A DNA stretch of 64,000 bases, from assembly GCA_035559535.1 (NCBI GenBank), contig DATMBG010000036.1, forward strand, positions 62,001-126,000, read 5' to 3'. Both the position numbers and the translations under genes were made by a program. Shown here in pieces: positions 9,105 through 18,522 of the stretch (positions within the stretch are counted from its first letter, which is position 1; every line of letters begins with the position of its first letter). Source of the DNA: Candidatus Limnocylindrales bacterium. GTDB taxonomy: Bacteria > Moduliflexota > Moduliflexia > Moduliflexales > JAUQPW01. The notes below the pieces were generated by a model. It made no database searches. It was not told the DNA's origin and saw only the letters and a list, made by a program, of their open reading frames with translations.

Positions 9105-10391
9105 TTAACTTTCTAAAATTCTTTTAATCTGTCCCTCGGCCCATGTAATGGCCTGATCATAGGAAGAACCGGTTACCACCTTGGCCACCATGTTGGGCAA
9201 AATGAAGAGATCGTTAATTCGCTGGATATAAGGGTTTGGAGGAGAAGGCCATCCCAGGGCATGACCAAATCGGGCCTCTCCGGGGAGAATCCTGAACCTG
9301 GGATTTTGGGTCCAGATGGGATGATTTTCATATCTGCGGGAAGGACCATGGTTAAAGCCACCCCCTGCTTCGATCCACGCATTATAGTTTTCCGGCTGCA
9401 TAAGATAAGCCAGAAAAGTTTGAGCCAGTTCTTGATTTTTTGAAAATTTCCAGATGCCGAGGCTGTAAATCCCAACGGCACTATGCCTTCCGGCAGGCCC
9501 GGCCGGAGTTGAATAAATGCCGATTTTATCGGCCACTTCCATTTTCTTTTCTACTGCAGTCAGATAAGCACTGATGGGATTCTGGGTCCATGAGCCTTTC
9601 CCTGAGAGGAGGAATCGATTATTACTGGCATCATCCCACGAAAGGACTTCCGGCTCCATCCCTTCTCGATATAGATTTTCGTAATACTCGAGGGTCCTCC
9701 TGGTTTCGGCAGAACTCAGGGCGATGGTTTTTCCATCCGACTCCAGGACTTTACCCCCAAACCCCCAAAGAATAGACCAGAAGGCGTTATAAGCATCATT
9801 ACACTGACTGATGGCAATTCCTACCGGATGTCCTTTCGGTTTCAGGATGCGCCCGGCAGTTAAAATATCTTCCCAGCTATCGGGGGCCGGAAGACCGGCC
9901 TCTGCAAAGAGATCTTCCCGATATAGGCTGGGTCGGGTTAGCCAACACCAGGGAACCGCTTTCCAGGATCCCTTCACGTAGAGACTCTCCTTGATGAAAG
10001 GATAAAACATTCCTTGATCTTCTTCCATGCGGGCAACCACGGCATCCACATCGGTTAAATGTTCATGGTAAAGCCAGGCCGACTCCCCAAGTAGCCAGAT
10101 GATATCATGCCCGGCCTGAGCATGGATCTCTGCCGCTAATTTACGTGGGATTTGCAAATGGGGCATGGTATCTACCCGGACGATGACGCCGTGTTCTTTA
10201 GCAAATGCGGCAGCCTGTTCTTTTAATTTTTCATCGGAAGCCGGAACAAAATGATTTAAGGTCAGTATACTCAGCTCGGGGGTTGCCGCATGAACCCGAG
10301 GAGGTCGGAAGATGGAAAAGCCGGACAGGCCAACGGCTGCATGGGTTATTTTTTTAATGAATTGACGGCGGGTTAGGGATGAAGGGTCCAT
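9105..10391 (-). CDS. ABC transporter substrate-binding protein, family 1, Tat-exported
   Basis: This 428-residue periplasmic binding protein begins with a twin-arginine leader (TRRQFIKKI, then a hydrophobic segment and PRVHAATPE as likely cleavage region). The mature part resembles family-1 (sugar/polyol type) solute-binding proteins: PDSWEDILTAGRILKPKG, then WSILWGFGGKVLESDGKTI, then FLAYLMQPENYNAWIEAGG. It lies between the two permease genes of an importer whose permeases belong to the peptide class, which normally works with family-5 binding proteins, and a family-5 protein is also encoded at 11704-13317. The mixed set suggests either two substrate receptors for one channel or a gene captured from another transporter. 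Confidence 0.85.
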   Translation of the reverse strand: MDPSSLTRRQFIKKITHAAVGLSGFSIFRPPRVHAATPELSILTLNHFVPASDEKLKEQAAAFAKEHGVIVRVDTMPHLQIPRKLAAEIHAQAGHDIIWLLGESAWLYHEHLTDVDAVVARMEEDQGMFYPFIKESLYVKGSWKAVPWCWLTRPSLYREDLFAEAGLPAPDSWEDILTAGRILKPKGHPVGIAISQCNDAYNAFWSILWGFGGKVLESDGKTIALSSAETRRTLEYYENLYREGMEPEVLSWDDASNNRFLLSGKGSWTQNPISAYLTAVEKKMEVADKIGIYSTPAGPAGRHSAVGIYSLGIWKFSKNQELAQTFLAYLMQPENYNAWIEAGGGFNHGPSRRYENHPIWTQNPRFRILPGEARFGHALGWPSPPNPYIQRINDLFILPNMVAKVVTGSSYDQAITWAEGQIKRILES

Positions 10392-10417
10392 AATCTCTCT
10401 GTGACTTCCTTTAAATA

Positions 10418-10501
10418 TTCATCCACGAAGCATGGGGGCGTATGGGGGTATGGGGGTATGGGAGAATCTACACCCATACGCCCCCATGCTTCGTGGATGA
10501 A
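10418..10501. repeat. 29-bp perfect inverted repeat with G-rich 8-bp tandem core
   Basis: Arms 10418-10446 and 10473-10501 are perfect reverse complements (starting TTCATCCACGAAGCATGG), and the centre holds repeated GTATGGGG units. It sits between the binding-protein gene and dppB. A related palindrome with the same GTATGGG and GGAGAAT-TACACC elements lies at 63008-63083, so this is a dispersed family rather than a dedicated terminator, although the hairpin could attenuate or stabilise the operon transcript. Confidence 0.85.
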
Positions 10502-10532
10502 TAAAATAATCAAAGGTAAAGTATCGCATTAT

Positions 10533-11489
10533 CTATGAGCCTGCATACCGTATCCGGGGGTCGAGCCAGGCATAGAGGAAGTCTACAACCAGATTGGAGA
10601 GTACCACGATCACGGCGATAAACATCACCAGGTTCTGTACAATGGGATAATCTCGACTTAAAATAGCCTCTACTAAAAAGCGGGCCACTCCGGGCAGATT
10701 AAAGACCGTTTCGGTTACCACCAATCCTCCGATGAGGAAAGCGAACTCGATACCGATAACGGTAATAACCGGGAGAATGGCATTTTTCAGAGCATGTCGA
10801 AAAATCACCAGGATCTCACGTTGCCCTTTGGCCCGGGCGGTACGGACATAATCTTCTCGCAGGACCTCCAATAAGGCGGAGCGTGTAATCCGCATGATCA
10901 AGGCAGAACTTCGATAGCCTACGGCCAATGCCGGAAAGAGAAATTGAAGAAGATGATCCTTAAAATTTTCAAAGGGGGAGATATAGAGCAGGGAAGGAAC
11001 CCAACCCAGATTTCGCACCAACAGAAGAATAATGAGCATTCCCAGCCAGAAAGCAGGCATCGAAAGGCCTGCCAGACTGAAAATACGAAAAGTATAGTCC
11101 AACCAGGTATCCTGTCGAACGGCACTGATGACCCCTGAAGGGACCCCCAGGGCAATGGCAACCAGGATGGATAAAATACCCAATTCTACGGTAACCGGAA
11201 TCCTGGGTTTGATAATCTCCCAGGCAGGAACATCGTAATGATAGGACTTTCCCAAATCTCCTTGAAAGAGATGAACAATCCAGCTTCCATACTGGCTGAT
11301 AAGAGGCTTATCAAACCCTAACTCATGAACCAGGGCTTTTTTATCTTCCGGGTCTACATATCCTGCCGAAGCAAAAATAATATCTACAATATTTCCCGGT
11401 GCTAGGCGTAACAATACGAATATGACAATAGACATCCCGAATAGGGTAATGAATCCGATCAAAAGCCTTTGTAAAAGATAGACTCGCAT
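10533..11489 (-). CDS. dppB: ABC transporter permease, DppB/OppB type
   Basis: The 318-residue inner-membrane permease starts MRVYLLQRLLIGFITLFGMSI, the hallmark first helix of DppB/OppB proteins, followed by FVLLRLAPG, a large periplasmic loop (GFDKPLISQYGSWIVHLFQGDLG), BPD_transp_1 helices and the ATPase-contact loop RTARAKGQREILVIFRHALKN. It pairs with DppC at 8237-9100. Transcription runs from the family-5 binding protein through this gene to the second binding protein and DppC. The gap of about 140 bases to the next gene is filled by the perfect inverted repeat. Confidence 0.95.
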   Translation of the reverse strand: MRVYLLQRLLIGFITLFGMSIVIFVLLRLAPGNIVDIIFASAGYVDPEDKKALVHELGFDKPLISQYGSWIVHLFQGDLGKSYHYDVPAWEIIKPRIPVTVELGILSILVAIALGVPSGVISAVRQDTWLDYTFRIFSLAGLSMPAFWLGMLIILLLVRNLGWVPSLLYISPFENFKDHLLQFLFPALAVGYRSSALIMRITRSALLEVLREDYVRTARAKGQREILVIFRHALKNAILPVITVIGIEFAFLIGGLVVTETVFNLPGVARFLVEAILSRDYPIVQNLVMFIAVIVVLSNLVVDFLYAWLDPRIRYAGS

Positions 11490-11703
11490 AGTTGCTTACT
11501 CTAAATGGGACATCTTACGCTCGAATCAGCCTTTGTAGCCCCCTACACGTCAGAATCAGGATTAAAAGCTCCGACAGGGTGATCTGGTAGTAACCTCCGG
11601 AATTAATCCTCACAAAGGGTAATAACTTATTAAAAAATCTCCTATAAACTCTAGACCCGGGTCAAGGAAAAATGTAATTATTCCACCCTGAAAACACCTG
11701 TCC

Positions 11704-13317
11704 TTATTTATCTAACCAGACCTCCTGCATCCGACCGTAGTTATAAACACTTTGATGCGGCACTAAGTTTTTAACATACGGCCACATGGCAAAGTAATCG
11801 AGAGCCCAACCCAGGATAGGTCTGGCCCCGTCTATCTGGAGTTTTTTATCGATCTCCTGGACCAGTTTGAGACGTTCGGCGAAATCGAGGGTTTGAGATT
11901 GCTTCTCAATCAATTCATCGATTTCTTTGTTGCAATAACCCGAATAATTACGGGGCGAACCGCATTTGTAGTTTTCAAAGTAGTTGGCATCGGGATCATC
12001 GGGACCAATACCGGTTCGATTGGCAGCAAGGGTATACTCCCTCCGTGTAACTTTCGGATGCCAGACTCCCGTCTCCACCTGTTCCAAAGTTGCTTCGATT
12101 CCTACTTGTTTGAGCTGATCAATGACAAAGTTAGCCGGGTCTAAATAACTCGCCGTGGCCCGTGTAGATAAGACGACTTTTAAGGGATTATCCGGGCCAT
12201 ATCCCAGTTCGGCCAGGATTTTTTTCGCTTCCTCCTTCTGTTTGACCGGATCTCCATAGCCCGGCAGTTTAACCAGCTCTTCTTCCGGAAGTCCCCAAAC
12301 TCCATAAGGTTTAGGGAGCATCGCTCCGCCTATAACCCCTCCTCCCTGATATACAGCCTGAACATAAGCTCTACGATCCATGGCCAGGTTAATGGCTAAT
12401 CGCAACTTTGGGTTATCAAAGGGAGGTTTCTCAAAATTAATCAAGATGTTCTCATTAACGTTTTGACTGGTCTCCACGATAACCATATCCGGATTGGTCT
12501 TCTTCAAGGTCTCGGCAATGGTTTTTGTGGTATCAAAGGGAAAAGCAATATCGACCTGTCCGGCTTGTAGGGCGGCTGTGCGGGTGGCCCGATCCTTGAT
12601 CATGATATAACGAATACCGTCCAGGTAGGGACGTCCCGGAATAAAGTAATCGGGATTTTTCTCCAACTCCAACACCTCGCCCGGACGATGTTCTTTCATT
12701 TTGAAGGGACCGGTTCCTACACATTTGGTGCGAAGTTGGGCAGGGGGGATATGGGCGGGATAAACAGGAGAGTATCCTGAGGCCAGCATCATCAAGAGCG
12801 AGGGTTGGGGTCGTTTCAGGCGGAAAATAACTGTAGCTTCATCAGGAGCATCGATAGCTTCTACATTATCATACCAGAGTTTACGGGGATTTACCCGTAA
12901 TTTGACCGTCATGCCGGGAGCCTGACGAACCAGGTCAAAGGTATACTTTACATCTTTGGAGCTGAAAGGCTGGCCGTCGTGCCACTTGACCCCTTTTCGT
13001 AGATGAAAAACCAAACTCTTTCCCTCATCCTGCCACTCCCAGCTCTCGGCCAGTTCTCCAATGATAGTCTCCATACTCTCTTGTTTTTTCAATGGATCAA
13101 AGAGTACCAGGTTATTATAGCAGGGCATCATGGGCCATACGGTAGAAGCCGTTGCTTCTTCGTGGATGCTTAGACTGGGAATGTCTGCAATGTGGGAAGC
13201 ATTAAGAATTCCTCCATACTTCGGTTCAGCTTGAGCCCCTGAAGCCGGAGAGGATAAAAGTAACCAGAGAGCAGAAATTCCCACCAAGACAGAAAACACC
13301 TTTGGATACTTTTTCAT
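11704..13317 (-). CDS. ABC transporter substrate-binding protein, family 5 (DppA/OppA type)
   Basis: This 537-residue exported protein has a Sec signal (MKKYPKVFSVLVGISALWLLL, then ASGAQAEPKYGG). The mature chain carries family-5 hallmarks: YGGILNASHIADIPSLS, then LAESWEWQDEGKSLVFHLRKG, V-KWHDGQPFSSKDVKYTFDLV, and later ILAELGYGPDNPLKV. It would capture peptides or similar solutes in the periplasm and hand them to DppB/DppC. It is the first gene of the operon. About 210 bases separate it from dppB, in which I see no gene. No lipobox is visible, so it should be soluble. Confidence 0.93.
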   Translation of the reverse strand: MKKYPKVFSVLVGISALWLLLSSPASGAQAEPKYGGILNASHIADIPSLSIHEEATASTVWPMMPCYNNLVLFDPLKKQESMETIIGELAESWEWQDEGKSLVFHLRKGVKWHDGQPFSSKDVKYTFDLVRQAPGMTVKLRVNPRKLWYDNVEAIDAPDEATVIFRLKRPQPSLLMMLASGYSPVYPAHIPPAQLRTKCVGTGPFKMKEHRPGEVLELEKNPDYFIPGRPYLDGIRYIMIKDRATRTAALQAGQVDIAFPFDTTKTIAETLKKTNPDMVIVETSQNVNENILINFEKPPFDNPKLRLAINLAMDRRAYVQAVYQGGGVIGGAMLPKPYGVWGLPEEELVKLPGYGDPVKQKEEAKKILAELGYGPDNPLKVVLSTRATASYLDPANFVIDQLKQVGIEATLEQVETGVWHPKVTRREYTLAANRTGIGPDDPDANYFENYKCGSPRNYSGYCNKEIDELIEKQSQTLDFAERLKLVQEIDKKLQIDGARPILGWALDYFAMWPYVKNLVPHQSVYNYGRMQEVWLDK

Positions 13318-13493
13318 ATCTGTCCTACCAAATTTGGATGATTACTTCGCCCCGGTCAAGACAGCAAAGCGCGAATTATTCAAACAAATTTGGTGTCGTC
13401 CCTAAAAATAAATAAAGGTCCTCAAAGGACACTTACCATCTTTTGGAGTTATAATATAACCTAACGTAAAAGTCAAGAAATGGCCTGTGAAAA

Positions 13494-13551
13494 GTAACTG
13501 TAACCCTTTAATAGGGGTCACTTTTTCCGCCTACTAAATCGATACAGATAC
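13494..13551. mobile_element. Minimal MITE copy (58 bp) with 9-bp target duplication
   Basis: Two terminal inverted repeats stand back to back: one arm starts GTAACTGTAACCCTTTAATA and ends CACTTTTTC, the other reads GTATCTGTATCGATTTAGTA on the minus strand. The loop found in other copies is missing. The element is flanked by CTGTGAAAA and CTGCGAAAA, a 9-bp duplication with one change. The rest of 13318-13850 shows no gene. Confidence 0.75.
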
Positions 13552-13850
13552 CTGCGAAAAAGTTACCCGGCCGGTACTGAGAACCCAACGCTTTCTGGAG
13601 GTAACCCGACAGGAAGGAGGAAGGCTATGGTATAATGAAGGGATGGAGGTAAGTGGAGGATCTTTTTATAAAGGACCCTCCGAATTCTACCTGGTTCAAA
13701 AAAGCGAATTCTATCGAAGCTTTCCCTGCTGAGTAAGCAAGATAATTTTTCACGGAAGGCCCTTGACAATAAAATTTAGAAGAACTAGTTTATCTCATGC
13801 AGACAGGATTAGTTAAAGTCTAAGATCTTCCCCTTTTATCCTTCCGAATC

Positions 13851-13924
<74 letters not shown>

Positions 13925-14034
13925 TTCCTTGGATTTATTTCTCTACCTTAAAGGTCCTTTTTTCTACTTTCCTGACCAATCAAATAATATTCCCTGGCCG
14001 GTATTTCTTTATTTAATACTATTTCTACGTGGAA

Positions 14035-14290
14035 ACACCGCATGCCTCATCCTCCCTTCCCCTTATGGGCCAGGTTAAGGGTAAAAAGCCCCGCCAGGGG
14101 CTATCTACGGGTCGTGCTCCGCTGGGGCTAACCTTCTGCGCGTATGCCTCCGATTCCTCTCCCACGCTGGGGAGGGGGGCCGGCGGATTTCCGGACCAAT
14201 TTCCCAAGTACGCCCTTCTCCCGAAGCTTCGGAAGAGGGGCCGGGGGCGAGGGCAGAACGGTTATTCAAATTTAACTTTACAAGGTAGTA
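14035..14290. repeat. GC-rich dispersed intergenic repeat, copy 1
   Basis: This block carries short palindromes (GCCAGGGGC, CCGAAGCTTCGG) and ends AACTTTACAAGGTAG. The same order of elements, diverged, occurs at 16255-16610, and part of it (GCCAGGGGCTATC) recurs on the other strand near 33600. The 414-base gap 13925-14338 holds nothing else. Confidence 0.6.
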
Positions 14291-14338
14291 TTTTTAGATA
14301 AATTTTAGTTTTGTAATAAATTAAAATAGAGATTTTTT

Positions 14339-15730
14339 ATGAAACCTCATCTCGTGATCTTTTTCATTTTATTTTTTATTATGCCGGTTTTATCTGCACA
14401 ACCTTCTATGAAAGCCATTGTGGGCGGAACTCTTATCCAGACAGATGGAACAGATCCCCTGGAGGACTCGGTTGTTTTAATAGAAGGAAACAAGATTATA
14501 AAAGTGGGGAAATTAAAGGAAATCCCGATTCCACAGGATGCACAGATCATAAACGCTAAAGGAAAGTGGATTATTCCAGGGTTAGTAGATGCCCATGTAC
14601 ATTTTTTTCAATCGGGAGGGCTTTATACCCGCCCGGATATTCTGGATCTCAGAAAGTATCGACCTTACCAAGAAGAGTTATCCTGGATTAAAGCCCATTT
14701 GACGGACACCTTTGCACGGTATTTGAGATGTGGAGTTACTTCGGTGGTCGATGTAGGAGGACCCCTTTGGAATTTCAAGGTACGCGAGCTGGCCCAAAGA
14801 ACCGCTTTGACCCCTCGTGTAGCCGTAGCAGGTCCTTTGATTTCTACCTACCAACCTGAAGAACTGACGACCGAGGATCCTCCTGTTATTAAAGTAAATT
14901 CTCCTGAAGAAGCCCGGGCCCTGGTACGGCGCCAGGCAGAATGGCAACCCGACTTAATCAAAATCTGGTTTATCCTCCTTCCGGGTCATAAACCGGAGCG
15001 TTATTTTTCTTTGATTCAGACAATTATAGAAGAAAGCCACCATCATGGAATTCGGGTAGTTGTTCACGCCACCGAGCTGGAAACGGCCCGGGTAGCTGTA
15101 AAAGCAGGTGCAGATATTCTGGCCCATAGTGTGGATGATGAGATCGTTGACCGTGAATTTATTCAACTTCTCAAGGAGAATCATGTCATCTACACATCGA
15201 CTCTGATGGTTTCTCAGCGGTATCGTGAGGTTCTGAGCCAGCAAATTCGACTGACAACCCCTGAACGGGAAATAGCCAATCCCTATATCCTCTCAACCCT
15301 CTTTGACCTTGGAAAATTGCCTCCAGAGGATATTCCCCCACATATTTTAAGCAGAATAAGGAATCCAAAACCCATTTTCCCCAACCCCATTCCCTTAAAA
15401 AACCTGAAATTACTTCAAGATGCTGGAGTCACCCTGGCAGTCGGTACCGATGCCGGAAATATAGGAACCCTTCATGGACCGGCCATATTTAGAGAGTTGG
15501 AATTGATGGCAGAGGCCGGACTCTCTAACCAGCAGATTTTGACGGCTGCTACGATTCATGGAGCCGAACTCATGGGACGATCCCAGGAATTGGGTTCCCT
15601 GGAAGCAGGCAAGCTTGCCGATATGGTTATCCTCCATGCCAATCCCTTAGCCAGGATTCAGAATACCCGTTCCATTGATCTGGTTATTAAAGACGGCCAG
15701 GTCTATACGCCGGATCAAATTCTGAAATAG
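14339..15730 (+). CDS. Exported amidohydrolase (imidazolonepropionase-like)
   Basis: The 463-residue enzyme has a Sec-type leader (MKPHLVIFFILFFIMPVLSAQ). The composite beta-domain (IVGGTLIQTDGTDPLEDSVV) precedes an amidohydrolase-superfamily barrel with the metal motif VDAHVHF (~residues 84-90), a Lys candidate for a carboxylated metal ligand (DLIKIWF), HATE (~241), AHSVDD (~260) and TDAGN (~373). The C-terminal GSLEAGKLADMVIL returns to the beta-domain. It should hydrolyse an amide or ester bond outside the cytoplasm; related secreted enzymes include prolidase-like and other peptidase-like hydrolases. The substrate is unknown. It stands alone, convergent with the small gene at 15747-16040. 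Confidence 0.9.
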   Translation: MKPHLVIFFILFFIMPVLSAQPSMKAIVGGTLIQTDGTDPLEDSVVLIEGNKIIKVGKLKEIPIPQDAQIINAKGKWIIPGLVDAHVHFFQSGGLYTRPDILDLRKYRPYQEELSWIKAHLTDTFARYLRCGVTSVVDVGGPLWNFKVRELAQRTALTPRVAVAGPLISTYQPEELTTEDPPVIKVNSPEEARALVRRQAEWQPDLIKIWFILLPGHKPERYFSLIQTIIEESHHHGIRVVVHATELETARVAVKAGADILAHSVDDEIVDREFIQLLKENHVIYTSTLMVSQRYREVLSQQIRLTTPEREIANPYILSTLFDLGKLPPEDIPPHILSRIRNPKPIFPNPIPLKNLKLLQDAGVTLAVGTDAGNIGTLHGPAIFRELELMAEAGLSNQQILTAATIHGAELMGRSQELGSLEAGKLADMVILHANPLARIQNTRSIDLVIKDGQVYTPDQILK

Positions 15731-15746
15731 AAGTTCTTTAGGACCC

Positions 15747-16040
15747 TTAAATGAGTTGAACCTCTACGGTGACCGGGCTCGGGAAGACAACCTCCTGATC
15801 CCCCTTATCCGAGGTAATATCCACAATTTTACCCCGCGGAACTATGTTGACATAGAGGGGATCCTCAAAGGAAAAGGTCTTCGAATTCTCTCCGGATATG
15901 AGGTTTATAACAACGGTTACCTTGGATTGTTGGGTCAGCAAAACAACCTCGACAAATCCATCGGAAGCTACCTGGACCGCATTTGAACCCACAACAATCC
16001 CAACGGCGCCGGGATCCGTAAAAACATACTTTGGTTCCAT
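15747..16040 (-). CDS. Conserved hypothetical 97-residue protein
   Basis: This small protein (MEPKYVFTDPGAVGIVVGSN at the start, then FVEVVLLTQQSKVTVVINL and VVFPSPVTVEVQLI) is rich in beta-forming residues and has no signal or membrane segment. I do not recognise a family. It is believable because composition is normal, the frame is clean and it ends within 20 bases of the convergent amidohydrolase stop. Confidence 0.55.
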   Translation of the reverse strand: MEPKYVFTDPGAVGIVVGSNAVQVASDGFVEVVLLTQQSKVTVVINLISGENSKTFSFEDPLYVNIVPRGKIVDITSDKGDQEVVFPSPVTVEVQLI

Positions 16041-16254
16041 AGCATCTTATACGAAAACCTTCTGGATTCCATTATTTCTTACCTTAGCATAAGCCGATAA
16101 GAAAACTATTTTCAATTAAAATTTTCATAATATTTTACTATTTCTACATTGAAAAGGGTAAGGACCTTCCATACAGCGGTTCGATCTCAGGACGACCTGA
16201 TAGAATCCCCTACTCATCTGATAAACTTTTTATAGGGTTTGCAAGGGGAGTTCC

Positions 16255-16610
16255 GTGTAATTCTCGGCCCTCCCCCCGGTCCCCATAGGCGCCAGGTTAA
16301 GGTGCCCTCACCCGGTCCCTCCCCCGTTTCCCAGGGGAGGGAATTTCGCTTCAAAGTACCTTCCCCAGCCAAGTAGTGCTTTGTTACTTTAATTTTGCTT
16401 AATGTTTAAGTGGTCCTCACCCCCGGCCCTTCTCCCACAGCGTGGGAGAGAGGAGCTGAGGGATCTCCAGGCCAAATTCCCAGGGGCCTTTTCTCCCCTT
16501 TCTGGAGCAGGTAAAAAACCTTCCTTAAAAGCCTCCTTCCCCCTCCCCTGAAGCTTCAGGAGAGGGGTGCAGGGGGAAGGGAAAAACGATTATTTGACTT
16601 TACAAGATGC
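16255..16610. repeat. GC-rich dispersed intergenic repeat, copy 2
   Basis: Elements shared with 14035-14290 appear in the same order: CCATAGGCGCCAGGTTAAGG, TCTCCCACAGCGTGGGAGAG, CCAAATTCCCA, CTGAAGCTTCAGGAGAGGGG and TGACTTTACAAGATG. No open frame of note lies in the 827-base gap 16041-16867. The block looks like an old non-coding repeat or REP-type array. Confidence 0.55.
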
Positions 16611-16867
16611 CCCTTTCAGGGGAGGGTCTTCGTTAATTGTTATTGACATCCAGAGAAAGGAGGGTATAGATTTTCTGTTAACTTTGAAGTGAATCGGGGA
16701 ATGTCAATGCAGGATAGTCTAAAAGAATAAAAGAGGAGTAACCCTTACCCTATGAAATTAAAGGGTTCTTAGAGATGTGTAGAAGTCCGGATAGGAAGTA
16801 AGAGTACGTTGTAAGACGGCTTTTATTTAGTATCCGCTTTAAAGGTGCACAAAGGAGGCATAGGATT

Positions 16868-17647
16868 GTGAAAGTTGAAGAAGCTGCAGAGATACTCTGG
16901 CAGTCTATTCAGAGACGTATTCATTTTCCTGAAGTCCTGAAGGGGAAGTTAACTTTAAAGGAAGCTTATCAGGTACAGAAGGCGATACGAGATCGCTGGC
17001 TTGCCAGGGGAGAGAAGCAGGCAGGGTGGAAGATCGGTTTAACGGCCGATGCGGTACGTAATCTTTATCGTGCCCAGGCTCCGGCTTTTGGTTATCTTTT
17101 AGAAAGTCGGCAGTTTCCCAGTGGTACTACGTTTCAATTCGATGAGATGATCAGTCCTGCCCTGGAATCCGAATTGTGTTTCAAGCTTAAAAGTGATTTA
17201 AAAGGACCGGGAGTTACCAGGGAGCAGGTACTCTCGGCTATCGATTCCGTTGCGCCCGCCTTTGAGATCATTGAGCGTCGGGGGGATATGGCGGCTGACC
17301 TTCCGCTGGGAATCGCCGATAATGTGGCTCAAAGGGCCTATGTGGTGGGAGCCGAGATAACACCTTACCCTCAAAATCTGGATCTCGATCTGGATCTCGG
17401 TCAGGTGACCGCCGAGGTTATGCGAAATGGGAAGTTGGAGGTAAAAGCCGTGGGGGCCGAGGTTATCGATCATCAGCTTCAATCTATCGCCTGGCTGGCT
17501 AATCAACTCGTGGAATACGGAGCCTATCTGGAAGCCGGCCAGCGTATTATGAGCGGTTCCTTTACCAAGCCTTTACCAATCCAAAAAGGGGATCGATGGG
17601 AAACTCGATTTTCTTCCATAGGTTCTGTTTCGGCTATTTTTATTTAA
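16868..17647 (+). CDS. 2-keto-4-pentenoate hydratase / FAH-family enzyme
   Basis: The 259-residue protein begins at GTG, 9 bases after a strong AAAGGAGG ribosome site. It matches the MhpD/DmpE-type hydratase and 4-oxalocrotonate decarboxylase group of the fumarylacetoacetate-hydrolase fold: AYQVQKAIRDRW, GWKIGLTADAVRN, then ALESELCFKL with metal-ligand Glu residues, and VDSVAPAFEIIERR-like IDSVAPAFEIIERR in the middle. Such enzymes act in meta-cleavage degradation of aromatics by hydrating 2-hydroxypentadienoate. No other meta-pathway gene lies beside it, although a phenylacetate-CoA ligase is 2.4 kb downstream, so substrate and pathway stay open. Confidence 0.85.
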   Translation: MKVEEAAEILWQSIQRRIHFPEVLKGKLTLKEAYQVQKAIRDRWLARGEKQAGWKIGLTADAVRNLYRAQAPAFGYLLESRQFPSGTTFQFDEMISPALESELCFKLKSDLKGPGVTREQVLSAIDSVAPAFEIIERRGDMAADLPLGIADNVAQRAYVVGAEITPYPQNLDLDLDLGQVTAEVMRNGKLEVKAVGAEVIDHQLQSIAWLANQLVEYGAYLEAGQRIMSGSFTKPLPIQKGDRWETRFSSIGSVSAIFI

Positions 17648-17947
17648 AGCTGAGATTTTTATCGAGGTTTTTCCCCCACAGGCCCTCCGACAGGACTTCA
17701 TGGGAATTAAAGAAGGTTTGTGAAAATCTTTATTAAACAGACTCTGGCCGGCAGGGAAAACATTATATATTTTATCTATGGAAGTAAATGAGGTATAAGA
17801 TACACGGAGATATTCTTATTTTTTCTATGGAAGAATCCATAAATCCAATTTAAATAAAACCGGATTCAGGAGGAAACTTGAACCAGGACCTGCTGTTTTG
17901 AGGTATGGACCGGTGTTTCTTCTTGATCGGATCAAAGGAGGTCAGGT

Positions 17948-18499
17948 ATGCATGAACTTAGAAACTGGGGTATGCGGGTCGGAATCTTAGTAGTTGGTGT
18001 TTTTTTAGGACTTGCTCTTTATCTATCTCTATCGATTTCTAAGACAGAGGCTGCAGAAGAAAAAAAGGGAGATCCGGCGGCCGGTGAAAAGCTGTTTTTT
18101 GATACTCAGGGTTTAGGGGCTTTAGCCTGTGTCAATTGCCATAAGGTAAATGGGAAAGGAGCCGATGTAGGCCCTGATCTTTCCCATGTCGGTCAGAAGC
18201 CTGTGGAATATCTTCGGGAATCCATTGTTAAACCCAGTGCTTATATCGTTCCGGGCTATGAAATACTTTCCATTAAAATGAAGGACGGTAAAACGATGGA
18301 TGGGCTCAAAAAAGGGGAAACCGATAAGGAATTAAAAATCATGGATATTACCGATCCAGATCTTAAAATCCAGACAGTTCAAAAGGATCAGATTGAAAGT
18401 ATCACTCCCCAGCCGGATTCTTTTATGTTCAGTTTTGAAAAAATCCTTAAGGAAGATCAGTTGAACAATATCATAGCCTATCTTCAAACCCTAAAATAG
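17948..18499 (+). CDS. Membrane-anchored or secreted c-type cytochrome
   Basis: The 183-residue protein has an N-terminal hydrophobic segment (VGILVVGVFLGLALYLSLSI), followed by a single c-type heme site CVNCH (~residues 61-65). VGPDLSHVGQKPVEYLRESI and KPSAYIVPGYEILSIKMKDG follow; the latter matches a heme-binding domain common in Planctomycetes/Verrucomicrobia-type cytochromes (TIGR02603-like). The likely distal Met is the one in the central or C-terminal region and cannot be assigned by eye. It is an electron carrier on the outer face of the inner membrane. Start is supported by AAAGGAGGTCAGGT. A hairpin separates it from the convergent flavoprotein gene. Confidence 0.88.
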   Translation: MHELRNWGMRVGILVVGVFLGLALYLSLSISKTEAAEEKKGDPAAGEKLFFDTQGLGALACVNCHKVNGKGADVGPDLSHVGQKPVEYLRESIVKPSAYIVPGYEILSIKMKDGKTMDGLKKGETDKELKIMDITDPDLKIQTVQKDQIESITPQPDSFMFSFEKILKEDQLNNIIAYLQTLK

Positions 18500-18522
18500 G
18501 TCGATCAGATCTTTAACTCTAA

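Noticed and set aside
17648-17947. Small gene or RNA between hydratase and cytochrome genes
   Set aside because: No open frame with a start signal and no stable hairpin seen; left as plain intergenic DNA.
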